From: Bradyrhizobium cytisi
Lineage (GTDB): Bacteria; Pseudomonadota; Alphaproteobacteria; Rhizobiales; Xanthobacteraceae
Direction: 5' to 3'
DNA length: 44,562 nt
NCBI RefSeq assembly: GCF_008123515.1
Contig: NZ_VSSR01000064.1
Span: 1 to 44,562 of the forward strand
Part shown: positions 1-8,274 of the stretch, piece by piece
Layout of the letters: each line of letters starts with the position of its first letter
How positions within the stretch are numbered: position 1 is the stretch's first letter
Notes under the pieces: model-generated
Databases searched by the model: none
The model's input: the letters and a program-made list of their open reading frames with translations, nothing else
What the model was told of the DNA's origin: nothing
Translations under genes and position numbers: made by a program

Positions 1-180
1 CTCAACCCGATCGAGAATGCATTCGCCAAGCTCAAAGCAAATTTGCGAAAGGCAGCCGAACGTACGGTCAATGGTCTCTGGGACGCTATTGGTCGCATCG
101 TCGACACCTACACGCCCGCAGAATCCACAAACTACTTCGTGGCCGCAGGGTACTTGCAACCTGATCGGCTAACGCTCTAG
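1..180 (+). pseudogene. IS630-family transposase, C-terminal part (cut by window edge)
   Basis: Frame 1 is open from the first base to a TAG at 178-180 and encodes about 59 residues beginning LNPIENAFAKLKANLRK. The LNPIE-x-F-KLK signature is the end of the DDE catalytic domain of IS630/Tc1-type transposases, whose final acidic residue is the E of NPIE. Only the tail lies in the window, so whether the full gene is intact cannot be judged; it is listed as pseudogene only because it is partial here. I could not identify the element's terminal inverted repeat in the bases after the stop. Confidence 0.8.
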
Positions 181-305
181 CCTCTAACTCGATCATTTCT
201 TGAGCGGTTGTGGCGCCCGCCGATTAACCACGATCGGAGGCGCAACGTCGCAAGGACTATTGCCGGCGCCGCCGCAGGCCTACCTGCATGGCAGGAGCAA
301 AAGCC

Positions 306-566
306 ATGAAGCGTTTGATCTTTGCTTGCAGCTTGCTGCTGGCGTCAGGAACGATGGGCCTTGCCGACGGACTGTTCTGGGTGGTCGGCAATCGCGCCAC
401 CGGCAAATGCAACATCGTGACCAGCAATCCGGTCATCAACGGCGACATCTGGTTCGGCGACGGTCCTTACAAATCCAAGGACGATGCCAAGCTGGCACGC
501 TCGACCATTCGCGCCTGTCCCGCACTCACGCCCGATGAGCAAAAGGCCGAGGACGGCGCAGGCTAG
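306..566 (+). CDS. small secreted protein of unknown function
   Basis: This encodes an 86-residue protein that starts with a clear Sec signal peptide: MKR, then a hydrophobic stretch (LIFACSLLLASGTMGLA), with cleavage likely near residue 22. The mature part is about 64 residues with two cysteines (in GKCNI and RACPA) that could form a disulfide. It carries the segment GLFWVVGNRATGKCNIVTSN. The ATG at 306 is preferred over 288 because AGGAG lies 8 bases upstream (293-297) and the signal peptide begins exactly there. I recognise no named family. It is probably periplasmic, and its role is unknown. Confidence 0.7.
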   Translation: MKRLIFACSLLLASGTMGLADGLFWVVGNRATGKCNIVTSNPVINGDIWFGDGPYKSKDDAKLARSTIRACPALTPDEQKAEDGAG

Positions 567-569
567 GCC

Positions 570-752
570 TTAGTGCAGAACGCTGCCGCCGCGTTCGGCA
601 AGACCGCGATCAACGGCCGCTGCGTAAGCCTTTGCAAGCTCCGTCTCGAGATGCTCATTGATCAGGAGCAGCGCCCGCACGGCACCGCGCAGGTCGCCGT
701 TGCAGCTCGCGACGATCTCGTCGATTGCAGTATCGTTCGATCTCAAGCTCAT
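570..752 (-). CDS. small hypothetical protein (60 aa)
   Basis: This encodes 60 residues, beginning MSLRSNDTAIDEIVASCNGDLRGAVRALLLINEHLE. The start at 752 is chosen because GGAGG (761-765 on the complement) sits 8 bases upstream; the longer reading frame back to 896 has no such site. The sequence is mostly amphipathic helix, with no signal peptide or membrane segment. The N-terminal DEIVASCNGDLRGAVRALLLINEHLE segment is of a type I recall in short cytosolic proteins of Bradyrhizobium, but I know no function. It converges on the secreted protein at 306-566. Confidence 0.65.
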   Translation of the reverse strand: MSLRSNDTAIDEIVASCNGDLRGAVRALLLINEHLETELAKAYAAAVDRGLAERGGSVLH

Positions 753-1056
753 CGAAAAATCCTCCGGTTCAAGCCAGGACAAATCCTGCCGGCCTTTCCC
801 GCAGCCGTGAGGTTGCGAGGAGGATCGGCGCCCACCCGCGCCTAGATGGCGGAACCGACCGTGGCGATTATAAGGAAGCCGCCATGACGACTGCATGAAG
901 CTGATCCGAGGCTTGTGGGTCGCCTGCGAAGGCCATTGATTTCATTCCGTTTTTGTAGATTGAGATTATGCACATATCCACAGCCCCGGCATTTCCGGTG
1001 GAAGCGCTGACGCCCACCGGGCGAAACTGCCGTGTGCTAAGACCCGTAGCTGCCAT
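753..1056. other. intergenic stretch between divergent genes
   Basis: No convincing gene lies here. A perfect TATAAT on the minus strand (867-872) could be the -10 of the 570-752 gene. The hexamer 17 bases upstream of it (TGCAGT) is a poor -35, so the promoter is only a possibility. I see no strong palindrome or terminator. Confidence 0.4.
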
Positions 1057-2040
1057 GTGCCCTGGATTGCCCGGACTTTCTCCATGATCGCGATGTCAAT
1101 TGCGACCGCGCTGGTTCTGCTGGCGGTGGTCACGCAGGCCGGAATCGTCGCCGTGCAGCGTAGCTTTCCGCCGCAGGGCCGGATGATCGAGGTCGACGGT
1201 GCGACGCTCCATGTCGTCGACATCGGCCCGCGCGATGCCGGCCCTCCGATCGTGATGCTGCATGGCGCGAGCTCCAACCTCGAAGTGATGCGGCATCCGC
1301 TCGGCGACCTCCTGGCCAAGCAGCATCGCGTCATCCTGATCGACCGTCCTGGCCATGGCTGGAGCACGCGCGCGCGACGGCAGGATTCGACGCCGGACAT
1401 CCAGGCGCGGATGATCGACGAGGCGCTTGGCAAGCTCGGGATCGATCGCGCCGTCTTCGTCGCGCATTCATGGAGCGGGGCGCTCGGCGCGCGGCTGGCG
1501 CTCGATCACGCAAGCCGCGTCGCCGGCCTCGTGATGCTGGCGCCGGTGACCCATCCCTGGCGCGGCGGCGTCGGCCGCTACAACGAGATCATCGCAATGC
1601 CGGTGATTGGGCCGCTGCTCGCCTACACCATCACGCTGCCACTGGGCTATTTCGTCGCCGAGTCTGGCGCGCGCAGCGTCTTCCTGCCGCAGACGATGCC
1701 GGACGGTTTCGTGAAGGAGTCCGCGACGCCGCTGTTGCTGCGTCCGCGCGAATTCATCGCCAATGCCTATGATCTGGTGACGCTGAAGGCGTCGGTGGCC
1801 GAGCAGGCTCCACGCTACGGCAAGATCAGGGTGCCGGTCACGATCATCGCCGGCGAGCCCGACAAGACGGTAAAGACCGACATCCACGCGCGCCCCTTCG
1901 CAGCGGCGGTGCCGAACGCAAAGCTGATCGTGCTGCCCGATCTCGGCCACATGGTGCAGAACGCGGTGCCGGATCTCGTGAAGACGGAGATCGAGACAAT
2001 GATCGGTCAAGTCGCCGCGGCGCAGGCGGCCGCGGATTAG
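1057..2040 (+). CDS. membrane-anchored alpha/beta hydrolase
   Basis: This 327-residue protein has an N-terminal hydrophobic segment (about residues 10-32) that would anchor it in the inner membrane or act as an uncleaved signal, followed by an alpha/beta hydrolase fold. Visible family motifs are the oxyanion segment MLHGASSN (67-74), the strand and turn VILIDRPGHGWS, the nucleophile elbow AHSWSG with Ser138, the acid Asp269 (GEPDKT) and His298 (DLGHM). The catalytic triad therefore appears complete. The substrate cannot be told; related enzymes are esterases, haloperoxidase-like proteins or epoxide hydrolase-like proteins. The start is uncertain: GTG at 1057 gives the full anchor, while ATG at 1084 would shorten it by nine residues. 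Confidence 0.85.
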   Translation: MPWIARTFSMIAMSIATALVLLAVVTQAGIVAVQRSFPPQGRMIEVDGATLHVVDIGPRDAGPPIVMLHGASSNLEVMRHPLGDLLAKQHRVILIDRPGHGWSTRARRQDSTPDIQARMIDEALGKLGIDRAVFVAHSWSGALGARLALDHASRVAGLVMLAPVTHPWRGGVGRYNEIIAMPVIGPLLAYTITLPLGYFVAESGARSVFLPQTMPDGFVKESATPLLLRPREFIANAYDLVTLKASVAEQAPRYGKIRVPVTIIAGEPDKTVKTDIHARPFAAAVPNAKLIVLPDLGHMVQNAVPDLVKTEIETMIGQVAAAQAAAD

Positions 2041-2048
2041 CGGCCGCC
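2025..2048. terminator. GC hairpin at the convergent junction, overlapping a stop codon
   Basis: A perfect 9-bp inverted repeat, GGCGGCCGC (2025-2033) and GCGGCCGCC (2040-2048), has a 6-base loop. The hydrolase stop codon TAG (2038-2040) lies in the loop and the first base of the second arm. There is no T-run, so it is not a classical intrinsic terminator. It may still separate the two convergent transcripts. Confidence 0.4.
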
Positions 2049-2058
2049 GCTCACCCGC

Positions 2059-2454
2059 TTACTGCTTGATCTTCCCGTCCTTGTCGAACTGCGACACATA
2101 GGTCCACAGATTGTTGATCTCGGTCTCGTTCTTGATGCCGGCGAACGCCATCTTGGTGCCGGGGATCTTGGCCTTGGGGTCCTTGATGTATTCCTTGAAT
2201 TGCGCCTCGTTCCAGGTGATGCCGGAATTCTTGTTCGCGTCCGAATAGCTGTAATCCGGCGCGGTGCCGGACTTGCGGCCGTCGAGGCCGTTGAGCTCGG
2301 GGCCGACCTTGTTCTTGGCGCCTTCGCCGATGGCGTGGCAGGCCAGGCATTTGTTGAACGACGATTTGCCGGCCGCGGCATCCTGCGCCATCGCGCTGGT
2401 GGCCGTGGCAGTGACGGTGAGGATCATCAGCGCGCCAAAAGTCAGTTTTTTCAT
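2059..2454 (-). CDS. class I c-type cytochrome (periplasmic)
   Basis: This 131-residue precursor has a Sec signal peptide (MKKLTFGALMILTVTATATSAMA, cleavage near 23). The mature part is about 108 residues with one covalent haem site, CLACH (36-40; His40 is one axial ligand). The second ligand is Met102 in GTKMAFAG. Size and the K-V-G-P-E-L-N-G segment fit the mitochondrial/bacterial cytochrome c2 group, which carries electrons between the bc1 complex and terminal oxidases. The start at 2454 begins the signal peptide; the longer frame back to 2547 adds a non-conserved N-terminus. It is divergent from glcD, and any link to glycolate oxidation is only positional. Confidence 0.9.
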   Translation of the reverse strand: MKKLTFGALMILTVTATATSAMAQDAAAGKSSFNKCLACHAIGEGAKNKVGPELNGLDGRKSGTAPDYSYSDANKNSGITWNEAQFKEYIKDPKAKIPGTKMAFAGIKNETEINNLWTYVSQFDKDGKIKQ

Positions 2455-2659
2455 AGGGTGCTCTTCGTCTCTTTCCCGGTGGGGTCTTATTCGGTCGGCG
2501 ATCGTCGAACCCTGCCGGTTTTGGCACGGCCCGCTCGGCTTGGACAAGCCGCGAAACCATGACAGGTTTCATGATTTCCCACTTGTCCCAGAGCGAACTC
2601 GCCGGAAGATCGTTGCTCCGACTTTCGGATGGCCTACCCAAACGGCCCCGGACGTGGTT

Positions 2660-2677
2660 GATTTGTCGCGACAAATC
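2660..2677. promoter_or_regulatory. perfect 18-bp palindrome upstream of glcD (candidate operator)
   Basis: GATTTGTCG at 2660-2668 is followed directly by its exact reverse complement CGACAAATC at 2669-2677. It lies 31 bases before the glcD start (2709) and within the promoter region shared with the divergent cytochrome gene. The form is that of a dimeric regulator site. I do not recognise the cognate regulator, and no second copy was noticed in the window. Confidence 0.5.
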
Positions 2678-2708
2678 GACACTGCGGCGTGAGCCGGAAG
2701 GACAAGTC

Positions 2709-4202
2709 ATGGCCATCATGATGCCTGCGAGCGATCAGGCCGTGCTCGCGCGCCGCGCCGAGATCGTTACTGCACTGCGCGCGATCGTGCCCGGCGAGGG
2801 CGTGATCGATACGCCTGCCGAGATGCGGGCCTATGAATCCGACGGGCTGACCGCCTATCGGCAGCCGCCGATGGTCGTGGTGCTGCCCGATACCACCGAG
2901 CAGGTCTCGCTCGTCCTGAAATATTGTGCCGCCCACGGCATCAAGGTGGTGCCGCGCGGCTCCGGCACCTCGCTATCCGGCGGCGCGTTGCCGCTGGAGG
3001 ACGGCGTGCTGCTGGGTCTCGGCAAGTTCAAGCGCATCCGCGAGATCGATTTCGACAATCGCGTCGTCGTCACCGAGCCCGGTGTCACCAATCTCGCGAT
3101 CAGCCAGGCGGTCGCGCATGCCGGCTTCTATTACGCGCCCGATCCGTCCTCGCAGATCGCCTGCTCGATCGGTGGCAATGTCGCGGAAAATTCCGGCGGC
3201 GTGCATTGCCTCAAATACGGCATGACCACCAACAACGTGCTCGGTTGCGAATTTGTCCTGATGAGCGGCGAGATCCTGCGCATCGGCGGCAAGGGGTGCG
3301 AAAATTCCGGCTACGACCTGATGGGCGTCATTACCGGCTCAGAAGGTCTGCTCGGCGTCATCACCGAGATCACGGTGCGCATCCTGCAGAAGCCGGAGAC
3401 GGCGCGCGCGCTGATGGTCGGTTTCGCGCAGGTCGAGGCGGCCGGCGAATGCGTGGCGCGCATCATCGGCGCCGGCATCATTCCCGGCGGCATGGAGATG
3501 ATGGACAAGCCCGCGATCCATGCCGCCGAAGCCTTCGTCCATGCCGGCTATCCGCTCGACGTCGAGGCGCTGCTCATCATCGAGCTCGACGGTCCCAAGA
3601 TCGAGGTCGACGAGCTGATCACGCACGTCGAGACCATTGCGAATGGCTGCGGCTCGACCACCTGCCAGATCTCGACCTCGGAGGCCGAGCGCAATCTGTT
3701 CTGGGCCGGCCGCAAGGCTGCGTTTCCCGCGGTGGGGCGCATCTCGCCCGACTATCTCTGCATGGACGGCACGATCCCGCGCGGCGCGCTGCCGAAGGCG
3801 CTCGCCCGCATCCGCGCGCTCTCGGAAAAATACCAGCTCGGCTGCGCCAACGTGTTCCACGCCGGTGACGGCAATCTGCATCCGCTGATCCTCTACGATG
3901 CCAACAAGCCCGGCGAGATCGAGCGCGCCGAAGCCTTCGGTGCCGACATCCTGCGCGCCTGCGTCGAGTTCGGCGGCGTGCTCACCGGCGAGCATGGCGT
4001 CGGCATCGAGAAGCGTGATCTCATGCCCGACATGTTCACCGAGATCGACCTCAACCAGCAGCAGCGGCTGAAATGCGCCTTCGACTCCCAGGGCCTGCTC
4101 AACCCAGGAAAAGTGTTTCCGACCCTGCACCGCTGCGCCGAGCTCGGCCGCATGCATGTGCATGCCGGTAAAGTTGCGTTCCCGGACATTCCGCGGTTCT
4201 AG
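2709..4202 (+). CDS. glcD: glycolate oxidase subunit GlcD (FAD-linked oxidase)
   Basis: This 497-residue protein is the expected size for GlcD. The N-terminal half is an FAD-binding type 4 (PCMH) domain (about 55-230), with VVPRGSGTSLSGGA (80-93) and the NVAENSGGVHCLKYG segment (157-171). The C-terminal half is the FAD-oxidase C domain, with HAGDGNLHPL (384-393) and GVLTGEHGVGIEKR (423-436). With GlcE and GlcF it oxidises glycolate, and often lactate, to the 2-oxo acid at the membrane. The ATG at 2709 is preferred because the protein begins normally there and a GGAAGGAC purine stretch precedes it. The frame is open back to 2559, but that extension runs through the palindrome and is not GlcD-like. 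Confidence 0.92.
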   Translation: MAIMMPASDQAVLARRAEIVTALRAIVPGEGVIDTPAEMRAYESDGLTAYRQPPMVVVLPDTTEQVSLVLKYCAAHGIKVVPRGSGTSLSGGALPLEDGVLLGLGKFKRIREIDFDNRVVVTEPGVTNLAISQAVAHAGFYYAPDPSSQIACSIGGNVAENSGGVHCLKYGMTTNNVLGCEFVLMSGEILRIGGKGCENSGYDLMGVITGSEGLLGVITEITVRILQKPETARALMVGFAQVEAAGECVARIIGAGIIPGGMEMMDKPAIHAAEAFVHAGYPLDVEALLIIELDGPKIEVDELITHVETIANGCGSTTCQISTSEAERNLFWAGRKAAFPAVGRISPDYLCMDGTIPRGALPKALARIRALSEKYQLGCANVFHAGDGNLHPLILYDANKPGEIERAEAFGADILRACVEFGGVLTGEHGVGIEKRDLMPDMFTEIDLNQQQRLKCAFDSQGLLNPGKVFPTLHRCAELGRMHVHAGKVAFPDIPRF

Positions 4203-4209
4203 GATCTTA

Positions 4210-4246
4210 TGGAGGGAAGAGCTTGCGACGCGAGCGCTTCCCTCCA
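4210..4246. terminator. long hairpin between convergent glcD and the ABM gene
   Basis: TGGAGGGAAG (4210-4219) pairs exactly with CTTCCCTCCA (4237-4246). The inner GCTTGCG and CGCGAGC segments extend the stem with one mismatch. It sits just after the glcD stop and before the stop of the oppositely oriented gene, and could end both transcripts. There is no T-run. Confidence 0.55.
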
Positions 4247-4253
4247 CGAGCGT

Positions 4254-4742
4254 TTACAGCAGCCCGTATTGCGCGCGCTCACGCTTCGCCAGCAGCGGCA
4301 GCGCTTCGCCGGCGATGTAGGTCTTGAAATGCGCGCTCTCCTGGTGGGTCTTGAACGCGGCTTCGTCGCGGAACAGCTCGTAGAACAGGAACTGCGCCGG
4401 ATTGTCCGTAGCCCGCGAGATCAGGAACAGCTTGACGCCGTCCTCGCGCTGTGCCTCCGGCAGGAAGCGATCGAGGATGGCTGCGATCCTGTCGGCCTCG
4501 CCGGGCTTGGCCTCCCATTGCGCGACCACGAGCAGGCCGCCGCCGTCGACGGCGTCGCTGATCGATTTCTGTGTTGCATAGTGGTTCATTGTCTTTGCTC
4601 CTTGCTCCTGTGCCTGAGATGATGCCGCCGTCCATGGCGAGAGATGGATCGCCAGGACGGTGCCGCAGGCGCGGATCACTGACCTGCGGCTGAACGCTCC
4701 ATGTGCGCGCGGTGCCGGCCGCGCATGTCTCGATCGCTCCAT
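4254..4742 (-). CDS. ABM-domain (antibiotic biosynthesis monooxygenase-like) protein, possible Tat substrate
   Basis: The C-terminal ~100 residues (from about LLVVAQWEAKPGEADRIAAIL to FKTYIAGEALPLL) form an ABM dimeric ferredoxin-like domain, found in small monooxygenases and in YgiN-type quinol or autoinducer-related proteins. From the start at 4742 the protein is 162 residues with an N-terminal SRRSVIRACG motif and a weak hydrophobic stretch ending SSQAQ, which resembles a twin-arginine signal. This start has a strong GGGAGG site 5 bases upstream. A second start at 4589 (MNHYATQ), also with an AGGAGC site, would give a 111-residue cytosolic form. Substrate unknown. It is divergent from an ArsR-type gene that may regulate it. 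Confidence 0.75.
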   Translation of the reverse strand: MERSRHARPAPRAHGAFSRRSVIRACGTVLAIHLSPWTAASSQAQEQGAKTMNHYATQKSISDAVDGGGLLVVAQWEAKPGEADRIAAILDRFLPEAQREDGVKLFLISRATDNPAQFLFYELFRDEAAFKTHQESAHFKTYIAGEALPLLAKRERAQYGLL

Positions 4743-4923
4743 CTGTGCCTCCCTTGCTTCGTCTTCGATCGCGATCGCTGCGACCATCTCGCGATGTCTT
4801 GCCGGTTGGCTTCGCCGGTGATCGAAGTGTCGATGTCGTGAACATTTCGATCCTGATCGAAACGTTGCGGCGACGTCCAGTGCGACAAGCAGGATGGGTT
4901 TTCGTCACATGCCGGAGCCGGCC

Positions 4924-5613
4924 ATGCCGACCATCGCACGCGAGCTCGCCGACCTGGCGGCCCTGATCGCCGATCCCGGCCGGGCCCTGATCCTGTCGCG
5001 GCTGATGGACGGACGCGCGCAGACCGCGGGCGAGCTGGCGCTGGTCGCCGGCGTCACGCCGCAGACGGCGAGCTGGCATCTCGGCCGGCTGGTGCAGCAC
5101 GCGCTTCTGAAAGTCGAGCGGCGGGGGCCGCGCCGGTTGTACCGGCTGGCCACACCGCTCGTCGCGCAGGTCCTGGAGGGCATGATGACGGTCGCCGTAA
5201 CAGGTCCGCAAGCCACGCGGCCGCCGGCACGGATCGATGCCGCGATGCGGCAAGCGAGGACCTGCTACGATCACCTCGCGGGCGAGCTCGGTGTCGCCCT
5301 CGCGGACGCGCTGCGGGAGCGCGAATATCTGGTTCTCGACCAGGAGGTTGGTGGGCTGACGGAAGCGGGCACGGCGTTCCTCGGCAGTTTCGGTATTGAT
5401 CTCCGCCCGTCGTCGCGGCATCGGCGGGTGCTGTGCCGGCCCTGTCTTGACTGGAGCGAACGCCGGCCGCATCTGGCAGGGCGGGCAGGTGCGGCACTCG
5501 CTGAGCTGGCGTTCCAGCGGGATTGGATCCGCCGCAGGCCGCAGGGGCGCTCGGTCGAGATCACCGATACCGGGCTTGACGCATTCCGCTCCCTGTTCGG
5601 TGTCCGCATTTGA
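4924..5613 (+). CDS. ArsR-type winged-helix transcriptional regulator
   Basis: This 229-residue protein starts MPTIARELADLAALIADPGRALIL. An N-terminal ArsR-type winged helix (about 8-90) is followed by a C-terminal extension of roughly 140 residues. The recognition helix is likely VTPQTASWHLGRLVQHALL. I see no cysteine or histidine cluster typical of metal-sensing ArsR proteins in the winged helix. The C-terminal part has a CRPCLDW motif with two cysteines of unknown role. ATG 4924 has GGAG 7 bases upstream; ATG 4909 and 4894 are alternatives in the same frame. It is divergent from the ABM gene and 33 bases upstream of glcE, so it could control either or both. Confidence 0.8.
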   Translation: MPTIARELADLAALIADPGRALILSRLMDGRAQTAGELALVAGVTPQTASWHLGRLVQHALLKVERRGPRRLYRLATPLVAQVLEGMMTVAVTGPQATRPPARIDAAMRQARTCYDHLAGELGVALADALREREYLVLDQEVGGLTEAGTAFLGSFGIDLRPSSRHRRVLCRPCLDWSERRPHLAGRAGAALAELAFQRDWIRRRPQGRSVEITDTGLDAFRSLFGVRI

Positions 5614-5646
5614 TTTTGGGGCCAAATTTCGTTACCCGCTAGACGC

Positions 5647-6885
5647 GTGGATACGCTCAGGGTCAGAGACGCCAAAGACGTCGAAGAGGTGGTGCGCGCG
5701 GCGATTGCCAATGAGCAGCCGCTCGAGATCATCGGTCATGGCTCCAAGCGCAGCATCGGGCATGCGATGGCGACCAACGCCGTGCTCGATGTCTCCGCGC
5801 TCAACGCCATCACCTCCTACGAGCCCAATGAATTGATCGTGACGCTCCAGGCCGGCGCACCGCTGGCCGACGTGCTGTCGCTGATCGATGCCAAGAACCA
5901 GCAATTCGCCTTCGAGCCGATCAACACGGCGCCGCTGCTCGGCACGCCCGTATCAGGCACCATCGGCGGCATGATCGCGGCCGGGCTGGCCGGCCCGCGC
6001 CGGATCAAGGCGGGCGGGGCGCGCGACCATCTCCTGGGGGCGCATGCGGTCTCGGGTTTCGGCGACAGCTTCAAGACCGGCGGCAAGGTGGTGAAGAACG
6101 TCACAGGTTACGACCTCTGCAAGCTGCTTGCTGGCTCCTGGGGCACGCTGTCGGTGATGACCGAAGTGACGCTGAAGGTAATGCCAAAGCCCGAGGCCGA
6201 GCGGACGCTGCTGCTGCGCGGGCTCGACGATGCCGCCGCTAACAAGGCGATGATTGCGGCCCTCGGCTCGCCCTTCGACGTCTCCGCCGCCGCGCATCTG
6301 CCGAAATCGGCCTACCGCGCCAAGACCGACGGGCTTGGCGATATCGCCGGCCAGGGCGAGGCGTTGACGGTGCTGCGGCTCGAGGGCATCACGGCCTCCG
6401 CCGCCCATCGCGCCGGCTCGCTCCTCGAATTGCTGGCGCCGTTCGGAACCGCAACGCTGATCGAGGACGCAGCGTCATCCACGCTGTGGGCCACCATCCG
6501 CGACGTGCTGCCGTTCGCGGCCGGCGGCGCGCTTGGCGGCTGGCCGGTGTGGCGGATCGTCTGTCCGCCGGCTTCGGGCGCGGCGCTCGGCACGCAATTG
6601 GCGCGCGAGACCGGCGGCGACGTGATCTACGATTGGGGCGGCGGCCTGATCTGGGCCGCGCTTCCGCCGAAGAGCGACGCGCACGCCCCGGCGGTGCGCC
6701 AGCGCGCCAACGCCGTCGGCGGGCACGCCACGCTGATCCGGGCGGCCGAGGACGTGAGGCGGACGATCGACGTGTTCCATCCGCAGGCGCCCGGCATTGC
6801 CGCGCTGAGCGATAGGGTCCGCACCAGTTTCGATCCAAAATCCATTTTGAACCGGGGACGGCTGACGCGGGGCACTGCGGCATGA
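5647..6885 (+). CDS. glcE: glycolate oxidase subunit GlcE
   Basis: This 412-residue protein is an FAD-binding (PCMH) subunit of glycolate oxidase. Typical features are the N-terminal EEVVRAAIANEQPLEIIGHGSKR nucleotide-binding segment, GTPVSGTIGGMIAAGLAGPRRIKAGGARDHLLG (about 99-131) and the GGKVVKNVTGYDLCKLLAGSWGTLSVMTE segment. GlcE pairs with GlcD and the iron-sulfur GlcF. The start is a GTG at 5647 with no clear ribosome site, but the protein aligns well from there with family members I remember. The gene follows the ArsR-type gene by 33 bases and overlaps glcF by 4 bases (ATGA), so translation of E and F is coupled. Confidence 0.9.
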   Translation: MDTLRVRDAKDVEEVVRAAIANEQPLEIIGHGSKRSIGHAMATNAVLDVSALNAITSYEPNELIVTLQAGAPLADVLSLIDAKNQQFAFEPINTAPLLGTPVSGTIGGMIAAGLAGPRRIKAGGARDHLLGAHAVSGFGDSFKTGGKVVKNVTGYDLCKLLAGSWGTLSVMTEVTLKVMPKPEAERTLLLRGLDDAAANKAMIAALGSPFDVSAAAHLPKSAYRAKTDGLGDIAGQGEALTVLRLEGITASAAHRAGSLLELLAPFGTATLIEDAASSTLWATIRDVLPFAAGGALGGWPVWRIVCPPASGAALGTQLARETGGDVIYDWGGGLIWAALPPKSDAHAPAVRQRANAVGGHATLIRAAEDVRRTIDVFHPQAPGIAALSDRVRTSFDPKSILNRGRLTRGTAA

Positions 6886-8204
6886 AGACCGAATTCTCAC
6901 TCGCGCAGCTCGCCGACCCCGACATCGCGGAAGCCGACAAGATCCTGCGCGCCTGCGTTCATTGCGGCTTCTGCACCGCGACCTGTCCGACCTATGTGCT
7001 GCTCGGCGACGAGCTCGATAGCCCGCGCGGCCGCATCTATCTGATCAAGGAGATGCTGGAGAAGGACCAGGCGCCGACGGCCGAGGTGGTCAAGCATGTC
7101 GACCGCTGCCTGTCGTGCCTGGCCTGCATGACGACCTGTCCCTCCGGGGTGAACTACATGCACCTCGTCGATCAGGCCCGTGTCAGGATCGAGCAGCGCT
7201 ATCAGCGGCCGCTGACCGAGCGGCTGCTGCGCCAGGTGCTGGCCTTCGTGCTGCCCGACCCGCAGCGGTTTCGCATCAGCATGCGGCTGGCGCAGTTGGC
7301 CCGGCCCTTTGCCGTCTTCCTGCCGACCCCGCGGCCCTCGGCCACGCCCGGCCTGATCCAGCGCCTCAAGGCGATGCTGGCGCTGGCCCCAGGGCGGCTG
7401 CCGGCGCCGGGCGCGCGTCCGGGCAGCGTGTTCGCTGCGCTTGGCAAGAAGCGCGGCCGGGTCGCGCTGCTCCAAGGCTGCGCCCAGCAGGTGCTGGCGC
7501 CGCGCATCAACCAGGCCGCCATCAGCCTGCTGACCCGTCACGGCATCGAGGTCGTCCTGGTCAGGGACGAGCAATGCTGCGGCGCGCTGACCCATCACCT
7601 CGGTCACGACGATGACGCGCTGGGCCGGGCCCGGGCCAACGTCACGGCATGGCAGAAGGAAGCCGCTGGCGAGGGGCTCGACGCCATCCTGGTGACTGCG
7701 TCCGGCTGCGGCACGGTGATCAAGGACTACGGCTATCTGCTGCGCGAGGACGGCGCGTTCGCAGCCGATGCTGCAAAAGTGTCCGCGCTTGCGAAGGACA
7801 TCACCGAATACGTCGCGGGCCTCGGATTGCAAACGACTGCACGGCAAGACGACATCGTCGTCGCCTATCATTCCGCGTGTTCGTTGCAGCACGGGCAGAA
7901 AATCACGGGGCTTCCGAAAGAATTGCTTTCCAAGAATGGATTCGTGGTGAAAGATGTCCCGGAGAGCCATTTGTGTTGCGGTTCGGCGGGGACCTACAAC
8001 ATTCTCCAGCCTGAGCTTGCGGGCCGGTTGCGCGATCGCAAGGTTGCCAACATCGCGAGTGTCAAGCCGGACATGATTGCCGCGGGCAATATCGGTTGCA
8101 TGGTGCAGATTGCCAGTGGCACGTCAGTCCCGGTCGTACACACGATTGAGCTTCTCGATTGGGCTACGGGCGGGGCGCGACCGGCACTGGATGCGTCGCG
8201 CTGA
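6882..8204 (+). CDS. glcF: glycolate oxidase iron-sulfur subunit GlcF
   Basis: This 440-residue protein has two N-terminal [4Fe-4S] motifs: C25-C28-C31-C35 (CVHCGFCTATCP) and C76-C79-C82-C86 (CLSCLACMTTCP). Two CCG-type cysteine-rich domains follow, with CCG at 232-234 and 365-367; these are typical of heterodisulfide reductase and LldE/GlcF proteins. It passes electrons from GlcDE to the quinone pool. Its start overlaps the glcE stop in ATGA. All motif cysteines are present, so it should be functional. No clear terminator follows; transcription may run into the H1-like gene 70 bases on. Confidence 0.93.
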   Translation: MKTEFSLAQLADPDIAEADKILRACVHCGFCTATCPTYVLLGDELDSPRGRIYLIKEMLEKDQAPTAEVVKHVDRCLSCLACMTTCPSGVNYMHLVDQARVRIEQRYQRPLTERLLRQVLAFVLPDPQRFRISMRLAQLARPFAVFLPTPRPSATPGLIQRLKAMLALAPGRLPAPGARPGSVFAALGKKRGRVALLQGCAQQVLAPRINQAAISLLTRHGIEVVLVRDEQCCGALTHHLGHDDDALGRARANVTAWQKEAAGEGLDAILVTASGCGTVIKDYGYLLREDGAFAADAAKVSALAKDITEYVAGLGLQTTARQDDIVVAYHSACSLQHGQKITGLPKELLSKNGFVVKDVPESHLCCGSAGTYNILQPELAGRLRDRKVANIASVKPDMIAAGNIGCMVQIASGTSVPVVHTIELLDWATGGARPALDASR

Positions 8205-8274
8205 GCTTTCGTCCGGAGGTGACGGCTGAAGGGCGCCCGATCGACCATTGTACGGCGGCAACAGGAGGATCACG

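Noticed and set aside
2559..2708. N-terminal extension of glcD to ATG 2559
   Set aside because: The extension crosses the 18-bp palindrome and contains no GlcD-like residues; ATG 2709 gives standard length.
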